From Sphingomonas sp. HF-S4 (lineage in GTDB: Bacteria > Pseudomonadota > Alphaproteobacteria > Sphingomonadales > Sphingomonadaceae): DNA of 64,000 nt. A program made the position numbers and the translations under genes. The stretch is taken from contig NZ_JAWJEJ010000001.1 of the NCBI RefSeq assembly GCF_032911445.1, positions 3,038,001-3,102,000 on the forward strand, in the 5' to 3' direction. The number at the start of each line of letters is the position of its first letter. Position 1 is the first letter of the stretch. Positions 30,814 through 39,422 of the stretch are shown here, one piece after another. The notes under the pieces are model-generated. The model was not told the DNA's origin, made no database searches, and saw only the letters and a list, made by a program, of their open reading frames with translations.

Positions 30814-33698
30814 CAGTTCACCACCCCGGCGCAGCGGTCGCACAGCAGCCCGTCTTCCGCAACCTCGGGAAGATGGCGCCAGCATCGCCCGCATTTGTGG
30901 CGCTGCGTAGGCGTCACCGTGACGCTTTCGGCCTGCGTGACTTTCGACACGATGAACAGCTCGGCCAAGTCGTCGCCCGACGCCGGCAGGTCCGGCGCGG
31001 TGACTTCGGCCTCGAGGCTCGAACGCACCTTCTTTTCGCGGCGATAGGGCTCGATCGCCTCGGTCACCTGGACGCGCAGCGCGCGGATCGCCGACCAGTC
31101 GGCGGTGGTCGCCGCGCCTTCGGGCAGCACCGGCCAGTCGAGCAGGTGGACCGAGCCTTCCTCGCTCGGGAAGCGGGCCTGCCACACTTCCTCGGCAGTG
31201 AAGGCGAGGATCGGCGCGGCATAGCGGACCAAAGCATGGAAGAGCGTGTCGAGCACCGTGCGATACGCGCGGCGCTTCGGGTCCGACGGTGCATCGCAAT
31301 AGAGGCAGTCCTTGCGGATATCGAAGAAAAACGCCGACAAATCCTCATTGGCGAAGTCGGTCAGTGCGCGGCTGTAGCGGTTGAACTCGAAATCGTTCGC
31401 TGCGGCCTTCAGTTCGGCGTCGAGCTCGGCGAGCTTGGCGAGCACGTAGCGCTCGAGCTCGGGCATCTCGGCGACCGCGACCTTCTCGCTCTCCTCGAAG
31501 CCATCCAGGGCGCCGAGCAGATAGCGGAAGGTGTTGCGCAGCTTCCGATAGGTGTCGCCGGTGCCGGCGAGGACTTCCTTGCCGATGCGGACGTCCTCGA
31601 AATAGTCGGTCTGCGCGACCCACAGGCGCAGGATGTCCGCGCCGCTCTCGCCGATGATCTTAAGCGGATCGACGACGTTGCCGAGCGACTTGGACATCTT
31701 CTTGCCCTTGCCGTCGAGCGCGAAGCCGTGGGTCAGCACTGCGCCATAGGGCGCCTGCCCGCGCGTGCCGCAGCTTTCGAGCAGCGACGACTGGAACCAG
31801 CCGCGATGCTGGTCCGACCCTTCGAGATAGAGGTCGGCACGGGCGCCCTCGCCGTAGCGCGCCTCGACCACGAAGGCGTGCGTCGAGCCGCTGTCGAACC
31901 ACACGTCGAGGATGTCGGTGACCACTTCATAGTCGGCGAGCGCATACTTCCCGCCGAGCAGCGCCTGGTGATCGGCCTGGAACCAGGCGTCGGCGCCGCC
32001 GGTGGTGAAGGCCTGGAGGATGCGCGCGTTGACTTGCGCGTCGCGGAGATAGTCGCCGGTCGCGCGGTTGACGTAGAGCGCGATCGGCACGCCCCAGGCG
32101 CGCTGGCGACTGATCACCCAGTCGGGACGCCCCTCGACCATCGAGCGGATGCGGTTGCGCGAGCGCTCGGGCACCCAGCGGGTGGTCTCGATCGCGTCGA
32201 GGGCGATGCCGCGGAGAGTGGGGTTGTTCCCCCCTTCAAAGCCCTCTCCCCTCCGGGGAGAGGGTTGGGAGAGGGGCAGAGGGTTTGCGCCATCGATAGG
32301 CCCCTCTCCCCGACCCTCTCCCCGGAGGGGAGAGGGAGAACAAGAATCCATCGGGATGAACCACTGCGGCGTCGCCCGGAAGATGATCTTGGCCTTGCTC
32401 CGCCAGCTATGCGGATAGCTGTGCGCGAAATCGTCCGACGCCGCGAGCAGCGCGCCGGCCGCGCGGAGGTCCGAGCAGATCGGGCCATCCGAGGCGGTGA
32501 ACTTCTTGTTGATCACCGAACCCTGGCCGCCGAGCCACAGCCAATCGGCGCGATACATCCCCGCGCCATCGACCGCGAACACCGGATCGATGCCGTGCGC
32601 CTTGCACAGCAGGAAGTCGTCCTCGCCATGATCGGGCGCCATATGGACGAGGCCGGTGCCGGCGTCGGTGGTGACGAAGTCGCCGGGGAGGAACGGACGC
32701 GGCCTGGCGAAGAAGCCGCCGAGCTTGTGCATCGGGTGGCGCGCGACGGCACCTTCAAGGGCCAACCCCTTTCCGCGCCATACGACCATGTGATCGTGAG
32801 AGCCGACACGCGCCCAGAACTGGTCAAGCAACTGCTCGGCAACCAGAAAGTGCGATGCCTTGTGACGCTCTGAGCTGCCCACGGCCGAGTTGATGTGGAC
32901 CATTACGTAGTCGATGTCGGGCCCGTAAGCCAAAGCTTGGTTGACGGGTATGGTCCAGGGTGTTGTCGTCCAGATCACCGCGTGCGCATCTTCCAGATCG
33001 CGGGCGCCTGGCGCCTCAACGATCTCGAACGCCACGTCGATCTGCGTCGACACCACGTCCTCATATTCGACCTCGGCCTCGGCCAAAGCGGTTTTCTCGA
33101 CGGGCGACCACATCACGGGTTTCGCACCGCGATAGAGCTGGCCGCTCTCGGCGAACTTCAATAGCTCGCCGGCGATGATCGCCTCGCTCTGATAATTCAT
33201 CGTCAGATACGGCGTCGCCCAGTCGCCCATCACGCCGAGCCGCTCGAACTGGCCGCGCTGCACGGCGACCCATTTCTCGGCATAAGCGCGGCATTCGGCG
33301 CGGAAGGCGACGGGATCGACTTCGTCCTTGTTGAGCTTCTTGGCGCGATAGGCTTCCTCGACCTTCCACTCGATCGGCAGGCCGTGGCAGTCCCAGCCGG
33401 GGACGTAGGGCGCGTCCTTGCCGAGCAGGGTCTGGCTGCGCACGACGATGTCCTTGAGGATCTTGTTCATCGCGTGGCCCATGTGAATGTCGCCATTCGC
33501 ATAGGGTGGGCCGTCGTGGAGCAGGAAGGTCTCGCGGCCGGCGCGGGCCTCGCGCAGCTTCGCGTAGAGCCCGATCTTCGCCCAGCGCTCGAGGATCGCC
33601 GGTTCCTTGGCGGCAAGCCCGGCCTTCATGGGGAAATCGGTCTTCGGCAGGAAGACGGTGTCGCGCCAGTCGCGGGCGGAGTCGGTGGTGTCGGTCAT
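30813..33698 (-). CDS. ileS: isoleucyl-tRNA synthetase with in-frame repeat insertion
   Basis: Class I synthetase charging tRNA-Ile, with editing of valine, 961 aa. Order: N-terminal Rossmann half with DGPPYANGDIHMGHAMNKILKD (HIGH motif as HMGH), the CP1 editing domain (VIWTTTPWTIPVNQALAY, TTDAGTGLVHMAPDHGEDD), then RPDWVISRQRAWGVPIAL, KMSKS (GKGKKMSKSLGN), and a C-terminal zinc site CGRCWRHLPEVAEDGLLCDRC. Between WFIPMD and ALDAIETTRW lies a 35-40 residue low-complexity stretch (about 452-492, SPSPLRGEGRGEG and PSPRRGEGF) that is the translated repeat copy D. It keeps the frame open. Operon ribF-ileS-lspA. Confidence 0.96.
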   Translation of the reverse strand: MTDTTDSARDWRDTVFLPKTDFPMKAGLAAKEPAILERWAKIGLYAKLREARAGRETFLLHDGPPYANGDIHMGHAMNKILKDIVVRSQTLLGKDAPYVPGWDCHGLPIEWKVEEAYRAKKLNKDEVDPVAFRAECRAYAEKWVAVQRGQFERLGVMGDWATPYLTMNYQSEAIIAGELLKFAESGQLYRGAKPVMWSPVEKTALAEAEVEYEDVVSTQIDVAFEIVEAPGARDLEDAHAVIWTTTPWTIPVNQALAYGPDIDYVMVHINSAVGSSERHKASHFLVAEQLLDQFWARVGSHDHMVVWRGKGLALEGAVARHPMHKLGGFFARPRPFLPGDFVTTDAGTGLVHMAPDHGEDDFLLCKAHGIDPVFAVDGAGMYRADWLWLGGQGSVINKKFTASDGPICSDLRAAGALLAASDDFAHSYPHSWRSKAKIIFRATPQWFIPMDSCSPSPLRGEGRGEGPIDGANPLPLSQPSPRRGEGFEGGNNPTLRGIALDAIETTRWVPERSRNRIRSMVEGRPDWVISRQRAWGVPIALYVNRATGDYLRDAQVNARILQAFTTGGADAWFQADHQALLGGKYALADYEVVTDILDVWFDSGSTHAFVVEARYGEGARADLYLEGSDQHRGWFQSSLLESCGTRGQAPYGAVLTHGFALDGKGKKMSKSLGNVVDPLKIIGESGADILRLWVAQTDYFEDVRIGKEVLAGTGDTYRKLRNTFRYLLGALDGFEESEKVAVAEMPELERYVLAKLAELDAELKAAANDFEFNRYSRALTDFANEDLSAFFFDIRKDCLYCDAPSDPKRRAYRTVLDTLFHALVRYAAPILAFTAEEVWQARFPSEEGSVHLLDWPVLPEGAATTADWSAIRALRVQVTEAIEPYRREKKVRSSLEAEVTAPDLPASGDDLAELFIVSKVTQAESVTVTPTQRHKCGRCWRHLPEVAEDGLLCDRCAGVVN
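32238..32338. repeat. ~101-bp palindrome-ended repeat, copy D, inside ileS
   Basis: Both ends are perfect 10-bp hairpins (CCCTCTCCCC-TCC-GGGGAGAGGG at 32242-32264; CCCTCTCCCC-GGA-GGGGAGAGGG at 32314-32336). The first 42 bp are identical to copy C. It lies within the ileS coding sequence and is read through without stops in the ileS frame, adding a Pro/Arg/Gly/Glu-rich segment. No target-site duplication is obvious by eye. Confidence 0.88.
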
Positions 33699-33938
33699 GG
33701 GTCCGCGCCGATTAGAGGATGGCCGCGCGGAAGTCATCCCTCGCGAAGGGGTCGCGTGGCGCGGCGGTCAACGCGACGAAGTTGACCAAGTTGACTCGTC
33801 CTTCGTGCGCGCCCGCACGCGGGCGTGCGCGAGAGAGGCCGAGTATAGCCGAAGTAGAACATTTGCCGAACTTGATCGGGGAAATCCTACATTGCAAGGG
33901 GGCCGCCATCCGGCCGACGCCGGGGTGACGAACAGTGG

Positions 33939-34862
33939 TCAGGCGAGCAGCGCTCGCGCCCGCTCGGCGTCGGCGTGCATCTGGACCTTGAGCGCGTCGA
34001 GCGAATCGAACTTCGCCTCAGGGCGGAGATAGTCGATCAGTTCTACTTCGATTGCCTGACCGTACAGGTCGCCCGCGAAATCGAAGAAATAGCTTTCGAG
34101 CAGCTCGATCGGCGGCTCGATGCTCGGGCGGATGCCGAGATTGGCGACGCCGTCCAGCACGCGCCCGTCGGGGAGGCGGCCGCGCACGGCATAGATGCCG
34201 TAGGCAAGGCGGAGATAGTTGGCGAGGTCCATGTTCGCGGTCGGATAGCCGAGCGTTCGGCCGAGCTTGGCGCCGTGCTGGACCGCGCCTGCAATCGCGA
34301 ACGGCCGCGTGAGCAGCCGCGCCGCGCCGCGCGGATCGCCGTCGCGGAGATACTGGCGGATGCGGCTCGACGACACGGTCTCGCCGTCCAGCGTCACCGG
34401 ATCGACGACCTGCGCCGCGAAGCCGAGCGCCTCGCCCAGCGCGGCGAGCGTCGCGACGTCGCCCTCGCGCCCCTTGCCGAAGGTGAAGTCGTTGCCGGTG
34501 ACTACCCCACCCGCACCGAGCACATCGACGAGCTGCGCCTCGGCAAATTCCCGCGCGCTGAGCCCGGCGAGCGCGGCATCGAAGCGGAAGACCAGCATCG
34601 CGTCGGCGCCGGCTTGCGCGAACAGCGCCGCGCGCTGGTCGAGCGTGGTCAGCCGGAAGGGTGCACTGGCGGGCTGGAAATAGCGCTGCGGATGCGGATC
34701 GAAGGTGGCGACGATCGCCGGACGCCCTTCGGCACGCGCCCGCTCGACCGCGCGCCCGACCACCGCCTGGTGCCCGAGGTGAAACCCATCGAAATTGCCG
34801 AGCGCGACGATCCCGCCGCGCAGAGCCGCCGGCACCGGCGCGGCATTGTCCAGTCGCTCCAT
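33939..34862 (-). CDS. ribF: bifunctional riboflavin kinase/FAD synthetase
   Basis: Converts riboflavin to FMN and then FAD. The 307-aa enzyme has the N-terminal nucleotidyltransferase domain (GGIVALGNFDGFHLGHQAVVGRA, DPHPQRYFQP, GNDFTFGKGREGD, VSSSRIRQYLRDGD) and the C-terminal flavokinase barrel (FAIAGAVQHGAKLGRTLGYPTANM, ANLGIRPS, LESYFFDFAGDLYGQAIEVELIDYLRPE). First gene of the ribF-ileS-lspA cluster, separated from ileS by about 240 bp that holds no gene. Confidence 0.96.
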   Translation of the reverse strand: MERLDNAAPVPAALRGGIVALGNFDGFHLGHQAVVGRAVERARAEGRPAIVATFDPHPQRYFQPASAPFRLTTLDQRAALFAQAGADAMLVFRFDAALAGLSAREFAEAQLVDVLGAGGVVTGNDFTFGKGREGDVATLAALGEALGFAAQVVDPVTLDGETVSSSRIRQYLRDGDPRGAARLLTRPFAIAGAVQHGAKLGRTLGYPTANMDLANYLRLAYGIYAVRGRLPDGRVLDGVANLGIRPSIEPPIELLESYFFDFAGDLYGQAIEVELIDYLRPEAKFDSLDALKVQMHADAERARALLA

Positions 34863-34901
34863 GAGGTTGGGCTATAGGGGCGACGATGAGGTCTGCCAAT
34901 T

Positions 34902-34926
34902 CCTCCCCGAAACGGGGAGGAGTTTA
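34902..34926. repeat. solo hairpin, fragment of the repeat family end
   Basis: Perfect 8-bp hairpin CCTCCCCG-AAA-CGGGGAGG followed by AGTTTA, directly at the 3' end of the dipeptidase gene. The GGGGAG..GAGTTTA ending equals that of repeat copies B and C, so it looks like an isolated end of the same family. Confidence 0.6.
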
Positions 34927-36090
34927 CTGCGGCACCATCCCCGCCCGGATCACGCGCAGCACGTTGCCGCCCATCACTTTCCGGATGTCACGCTCCGAAA
35001 ACCCGCGATCGACCAGTGCCTGCGTCACCGCCACGAGCTGCGCGGTGTCGAAGCTGGTCGTCACTGCGCCGTCGAAGTCCGAGCCGAGCCCGACATGGTC
35101 GATCCCGACCAGATCGCGGACATGCGCGATCGCGCGGGCGATCGCCTCCGGCGCGGTCGAGCAGAGCGCGGCGTCCCAATAGCCGATGCCGACCACCCCG
35201 CCCGTCCGCGCCACGCCGCGGATCTCGTCGTCGGTGAGGTTGCGGTTGACCTTGCACGTCGCCTGGACGCCGCCATGGCTGGAGACCACCGGGCGCCGGG
35301 CCATCGCGAGCACTTCGGCGACGGTTTGGTGACTCGAATGCGCGATGTCGATGATCATGCCGAGCTGCTCCATCCGCGCGACCACCTGGCGGCCGAGCGG
35401 GGTGAGCCCGCCTTTGCGCACCCCGTGCATCGATCCGGCGACGTCGTTGTCGAAGAAGTGCGCGAGCCCGGCCATGCGGAAGCCCGCGGCGTGAAGCTTG
35501 TCGAGATTGGCGAGCTTGCCCTCCATGTCCTGGAGGCCCTCGATCGACAGCATCCCCCCGACCACCTTCCGCCCCGCAGCGCGATCGGCGAGCAGCGTGT
35601 CGAGTTCGGTCGGGGTGCGGATCACGCGCAGCCGTCCGTCCGACCCATCCGCCGCGCGCGCCAGCTTCTCGGCGTGCCACAGCGAGCGCTGGAGCAGCGA
35701 GGTCCAGGTCCGCGGCGGCTGGAGCTGCGCGACGGTGAGCAACGTCAGCGCGTCGGTGTCGGCGCCGTTCGACTCGTAATTCTGGCCCTTGGGGGTCTTG
35801 GTCACCGAGGAGAAGATCTGGAGGGCGACATTGCCCTCGATCAGCCGCGGCAGATCGACTTGCCCCCGGTTGGCGCGATCGACCAGGCTGCGGCGCCAGA
35901 GCAACGTGTCGCCGTGCATGTCGGCGATCTGGAGCGAGGCGTGGAGCGCGCGGGTCTGCGCAGTGACCGTGGGGAGCGGGCCGGCAACGACCTTGTTCAT
36001 TCCCGATTCGACGATCGCCGGGGCGAGGCCGAAGAACCCGATCGCGGCGAGAATAACCAGCGCGGCCAGGCCCCACAGCCACTTCTTCAT
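34924..36090 (-). CDS. membrane dipeptidase (M19), N-terminally anchored
   Basis: Zinc dipeptidase of 388 aa. An N-terminal transmembrane anchor (KKWLWGLAALVILAAIGFFGL) places the enzyme in the periplasm. Metal and catalytic motifs of renal-dipeptidase type: IADMHGDTLLWRR, GGMLSIEGLQDME, GMIIDIAHSSHQT, PVVSSHGGVQ, and the closing VGLGSDFDGAV. Likely cleaves dipeptides, including those with a D-residue or dehydro-residue. Its start overlaps the folA stop by 4 bp (ATGA), making it the last gene of the thyA operon. Confidence 0.92.
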   Translation of the reverse strand: MKKWLWGLAALVILAAIGFFGLAPAIVESGMNKVVAGPLPTVTAQTRALHASLQIADMHGDTLLWRRSLVDRANRGQVDLPRLIEGNVALQIFSSVTKTPKGQNYESNGADTDALTLLTVAQLQPPRTWTSLLQRSLWHAEKLARAADGSDGRLRVIRTPTELDTLLADRAAGRKVVGGMLSIEGLQDMEGKLANLDKLHAAGFRMAGLAHFFDNDVAGSMHGVRKGGLTPLGRQVVARMEQLGMIIDIAHSSHQTVAEVLAMARRPVVSSHGGVQATCKVNRNLTDDEIRGVARTGGVVGIGYWDAALCSTAPEAIARAIAHVRDLVGIDHVGLGSDFDGAVTTSFDTAQLVAVTQALVDRGFSERDIRKVMGGNVLRVIRAGMVPQ

Positions 36091-36557
36091 GGGCGTTCCA
36101 GCGTGACGAAGCTGTAGGCGGGGCGGCCGGCTTCGGCGGGATGGTCCTCGCGAGCCGTTTCGCGCCAGCCGGCGAAGGCGGGCACGGTGGCATCGCCCTC
36201 GGCGTCGGCATGGACTTCGGTCAGCTCGATCGCCTCGGCGCGGTCGAGGAACAATGCGAAGATTTCAGAGCCGCCGATCACCGCGACGTCGCCCTCGCCG
36301 GCCAGCGCGAGCGCCGCCTCGGGCGAATGCGCGACTTCGGCACCCTCGGCTGTCCAACGCGCATCGCGAGTCAGCACGATGTGGCGCCGGCCCGGGAGCG
36401 GGCTCGGGAAGCTCTCGAACGTCTTGCGGCCCATCACCATCGGCTTGCCCATCGTCTGCGCCTTGAAGCGCTTGAGGTCGGCGGGCAGGTGCCAGGGAAG
36501 CTTGCCGTCCCTGCCGATCACGCCATTGTCGGCGCGGGCGAGGTGGAAGGTGATCAT
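36087..36557 (-). CDS. folA: dihydrofolate reductase
   Basis: NADPH-dependent reduction of dihydrofolate to tetrahydrofolate, needed to regenerate the cofactor consumed by ThyA. The 156-aa enzyme has NGVIGRDGKLPWHLPADLKRFKAQTMGKPMVMGRKTFESFP, with the active-site Asp in PADLKRF, the NADPH-loop GRRHIVLTRD, and VIGGSEIFALF. Start and stop both overlap neighbouring genes (ATGA), so it is translationally coupled to a glutaminyl cyclase upstream and a dipeptidase downstream. Confidence 0.96.
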   Translation of the reverse strand: MITFHLARADNGVIGRDGKLPWHLPADLKRFKAQTMGKPMVMGRKTFESFPSPLPGRRHIVLTRDARWTAEGAEVAHSPEAALALAGEGDVAVIGGSEIFALFLDRAEAIELTEVHADAEGDATVPAFAGWRETAREDHPAEAGRPAYSFVTLERP

Positions 36558-37369
36558 CCGCCCGGCTGGCACTGCATCAGCCGCGCGGCCTGGTCCTGCG
36601 CGGCGCCGTTCACGGGATCGTCGGTGACGCGGACCTCGTAGAGCTGCGGCCACATCTTGCCGGTGACGAAGATGCGCTTGGCGGTGGCGTCATAGGCGAT
36701 GCCGTTGGGCACTTCATCGACGCTGGGGGTGGGCGGGCCGAGCGCGGCGACGTCGACGAAGCTCTTCACCTTGCCGCTGGCGGGGTCGATCCGCGCGATC
36801 AGGTCAGTCTGCCAGACATTCGCCCAGATCTCGCCGTCGATCCATTCGAGCTCGTTGAGCTGGGTGACGGGACACCCGTTTGCGGTGACGCTGATCGTCG
36901 ATTGCTGTGCCATCGTCTCGGGATCGAGGAAGCGCAGCGTCGCGGTGCCATCGCTCATGATCACCGACTTGCCGTTGTGGGTGAGGCCCCAGCCTTCGCC
37001 CGCATAGGCGAACTCGCCCTTGGGGCTGAGATCGGCCTTGCTGTAGATGAAGCCCTTCTGGTCCTTCCAGGTGAGCTGGTAGATCCTGTCCTTCCAGCCG
37101 ATGATCCCCTCGCCGAAATAAGGCGGCGGCAGCGGCGCCTGCGCGGTGACCTCGCCGGTGTCGAGCGTCACCTTGCGGATGCCCGACGTGCCTTCCTCGC
37201 CGGTGCTCTCGAACAGCGTGCCGCCGTCGATATAGAGCCCCTGGGTGAAGGCCTGCGAATCGTGCGGATAGGTCTTCACGATCGCGACGGTCTGGACCTT
37301 GGGGGTCTCGTCCTTGTCGCCGCAGCTGGCCAGCGCGAGCAATGCGAGCGGGAGTGCCTTGCGCATCAT
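36554..37369 (-). CDS. glutaminyl-peptide cyclotransferase lipoprotein
   Basis: Bacterial-plant type glutaminyl cyclase (PF05096 fold, five-bladed propeller-like) of 271 aa, forming N-terminal pyroglutamate on peptides. The lipobox LASC ([16 protein letters not shown]) anchors it to the periplasmic face. Repeats show [95 protein letters not shown] and [27 protein letters not shown]. It lies between thyA and folA with 4-bp overlaps on both sides, an odd operon partner. Confidence 0.92.
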   Translation of the reverse strand: MMRKALPLALLALASCGDKDETPKVQTVAIVKTYPHDSQAFTQGLYIDGGTLFESTGEEGTSGIRKVTLDTGEVTAQAPLPPPYFGEGIIGWKDRIYQLTWKDQKGFIYSKADLSPKGEFAYAGEGWGLTHNGKSVIMSDGTATLRFLDPETMAQQSTISVTANGCPVTQLNELEWIDGEIWANVWQTDLIARIDPASGKVKSFVDVAALGPPTPSVDEVPNGIAYDATAKRIFVTGKMWPQLYEVRVTDDPVNGAAQDQAARLMQCQPGG

Positions 37370-38160
37370 ACCGCCACCGGCGCCTTGATATGGGCCTGGG
37401 CCTGATAGTCGTGGATCACGAAATCCTCATAGTCGTAGCTGTCGATCGAGGGGGCTTTGCGGGTGATCTCGAGCTGCGGAAGCGGGCCGGGCGCGCGGCC
37501 GAGCTGCTCGCGGGCCTGGTCGAGATGGTTCGAATAGAGGTGGCAGTCGCCGCCGGTCCAGACGAACTCGCCGACCTCGAGCCCCGCCTGCTGCGCGAGC
37601 AGATGGGTGAGCAGCGCGTAGCTGGCGATGTTGAACGGCACGCCGAGGAAGATGTCGGCACTGCGCTGGTAGAGCTGGAGGCTCAATTTGCCGTTCGCGA
37701 CATAGGTCTGGAACAGGCAATGGCACGGCGCCAGCGCCATCGCGTGGAGCTCGCCGGGATTCCACGCCGAGACGATCTGGCGGCGCGATCCGGGATTATT
37801 GCGGATCTGGTCGAGCAGTTCGGCGATCTGGTCGATCTCGCGGCCGTCGGCCGCCTCCCAGCGGCGCCATTGCTTGCCGTAGACCGGGCCGAGATCGCCC
37901 GAGTCGTCGGCCCATTCGTTCCAGATGCTCACCTTGCGCTCCTGGAGCCAGCGGACATTGGTGTCGCCCCGCAGGAACCAGAGCAATTCGATGATGATCG
38001 ATCGGATATGGAGCTTCTTGGTGGTCAGCAGCGGGAAGCCGGCGGCGAGATCGAAGCGCATCTGGTGGCCGAACACGGACAAGGTGCCCGTGCCGGTGCG
38101 GTCCATCGTCTCCGCGCCGTGCGTGAGCGCGCGTTCCATCAGGTCGAGATATTGACGCAT
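37366..38160 (-). CDS. thyA: thymidylate synthase
   Basis: Methylates dUMP to dTMP using methylenetetrahydrofolate. The 264-aa enzyme has [43 protein letters not shown], the catalytic cysteine in [35 protein letters not shown] and [13 protein letters not shown]. Length is exactly the short bacterial type. First gene of a four-gene operon of overlapping genes with glutaminyl cyclase, folA and a dipeptidase. It is not separated from the JAMM-domain gene, which is divergent. Confidence 0.97.
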   Translation of the reverse strand: MRQYLDLMERALTHGAETMDRTGTGTLSVFGHQMRFDLAAGFPLLTTKKLHIRSIIIELLWFLRGDTNVRWLQERKVSIWNEWADDSGDLGPVYGKQWRRWEAADGREIDQIAELLDQIRNNPGSRRQIVSAWNPGELHAMALAPCHCLFQTYVANGKLSLQLYQRSADIFLGVPFNIASYALLTHLLAQQAGLEVGEFVWTGGDCHLYSNHLDQAREQLGRAPGPLPQLEITRKAPSIDSYDYEDFVIHDYQAQAHIKAPVAV

Positions 38161-38267
38161 GCGAGGAGCCTAGCGGGGGGAATGGTCCACGCCAAGCCGA
38201 GGATGGTCGCGCCGAAGCGGATCGGTCTGCGCTTCGGCAAGTGCGCGCCGGCTGGCAGCGCGGGACG

Positions 38268-38663
38268 ATGCCGATCGAGGCTCTCGCCGCGCCCGGACGC
38301 CTTGCCGACCTTGCGGCTGCCGGCGAGCTGTTCGCGCCGCTGGCCGAAGAAGCCAGCGAAGTGATGGTCTTCGCCTATCTCGACGCCGGTCAACGGATCC
38401 TGGGGATGCGGCACGCCCGCGGCTCGATCGACCGGCTCGAACTGCCGATCCGAACCATCGCCGCCGACGCGCTGGCGTTCGATGCAGCAGGCGTAGTGAT
38501 GGCGCACAATCATCCGAGCGGCGATCCGACGCCGAGCGTTGCCGATCGCGAGGCGACGCGGCTCCTCGCGCGAGCGCTGGGGACGCTGGAAGTGCGGCTG
38601 CTCGATCACTTGATCGTCGCGCGCAGCGGAATCACCAGCTTTCGCGCGCTCGGGCTACTCTGA
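38268..38663 (+). CDS. stand-alone JAMM/MPN domain protein, RadC-like
   Basis: A 131-aa protein made only of the JAMM metalloprotease-like core of RadC. The Zn motif HNHPSGDPTPSVAD (HxHx7Sx2D) follows GVVMA, with the upstream Glu in EEASEVMVFAYLD. The N-terminal helix-hairpin-helix domain of full RadC is absent. The ATG gives 131 aa. A GTG 27 bp upstream is possible. The gene end overlaps the converging methyltransferase by 9 bp. RadC function is unproven, and the JAMM fold suggests hydrolysis of an isopeptide or other bond. Confidence 0.82.
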   Translation: MPIEALAAPGRLADLAAAGELFAPLAEEASEVMVFAYLDAGQRILGMRHARGSIDRLELPIRTIAADALAFDAAGVVMAHNHPSGDPTPSVADREATRLLARALGTLEVRLLDHLIVARSGITSFRALGLL

Positions 38664-39422
38664 GCCCTGACCGGTGCGCATCGCGGCGGGCGTGGCGCGC
38701 GCGCCGCTCTTGCACGCCTTGATCGTGCCCGGCTCGGGACGCGCGCCGCTGGCCTTGAAGATCGCGATATAGCCGCCGGCCGAGGGCATCGGCCGCATCG
38801 AGACGGGGGCATAGCCGACCGCGGCAAACTCGCACTTCAGCAAATCGGGCGGGGTGCCGTGATGCTCGGTCGGCCGATCGGCGTCGACGACGATCACCTG
38901 GCCGTCAGGAGTCAGCGACGGCCGCAGCCGCCAGAGGAATTCATAGGGCGATTCGATCTCGTGGTACATGTGGACCATCAGCACGCGGTGGAAGCTCGCC
39001 TCGGGCAGCCGCGGATCGGCGGGCAAGCCCAGCCGCACGCTGACATTGTCGAGCCGCTCCTGGAGCACGCGCTTGCCCAGCGCCTCGATCGTCTCGGGGA
39101 CGATATCCTCGGCGACCACGCGGCCGTCCTCGCCGACGCGCTGCGCGAGGCGGATCGTGTAATAGCCCTCGCCCGCGCCGATATCGGCGACGGTCATGTC
39201 CTTCTCGATCCCCGCCAGGCTCATCACCTTGCCCGCTTCGTTGAGGCGGTCGCGTGCCTCTTCGGTCGACCAGCGCGCCGAGACGATCGTCGCCACCGGG
39301 CGGTCGGCGGCGGGGAAGCCGGTATTCTTGGCCGTCACCTGGCGCTCGCGCGGCACCGCGCTGCCGCCGCCGCATCCGGCGAGCAGCATCATTGCAGTGC
39401 CCAGAGCGAGCGCAGCTCTCAA
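38655..39422 (-). CDS. SAM-methyltransferase-like lipoprotein
   Basis: A 255-aa protein with a lipoprotein signal ([20 protein letters not shown]) followed by a class I SAM methyltransferase fold: [24 protein letters not shown] (motif I), [38 protein letters not shown]. The start is TTG with GGAGG seven bases upstream; the following ATG would leave no n-region. It overlaps the prfB stop and ends inside the tail of the JAMM gene. Export of a SAM enzyme is unexpected, because SAM is cytoplasmic. Confidence 0.8.
   Translation of the reverse strand: MRAALALGTAMMLLAGCGGGSAVPRERQVTAKNTGFPAADRPVATIVSARWSTEEARDRLNEAGKVMSLAGIEKDMTVADIGAGEGYYTIRLAQRVGEDGRVVAEDIVPETIEALGKRVLQERLDNVSVRLGLPADPRLPEASFHRVLMVHMYHEIESPYEFLWRLRPSLTPDGQVIVVDADRPTEHHGTPPDLLKCEFAAVGYAPVSMRPMPSAGGYIAIFKASGARPEPGTIKACKSGARATPAAMRTGQGSE

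Noticed and set aside
33712..33909. 65-codon minus-strand frame between ribF and ileS
   Set aside because: It has no domain and a repeat-derived sequence. I see no evidence that it is translated.
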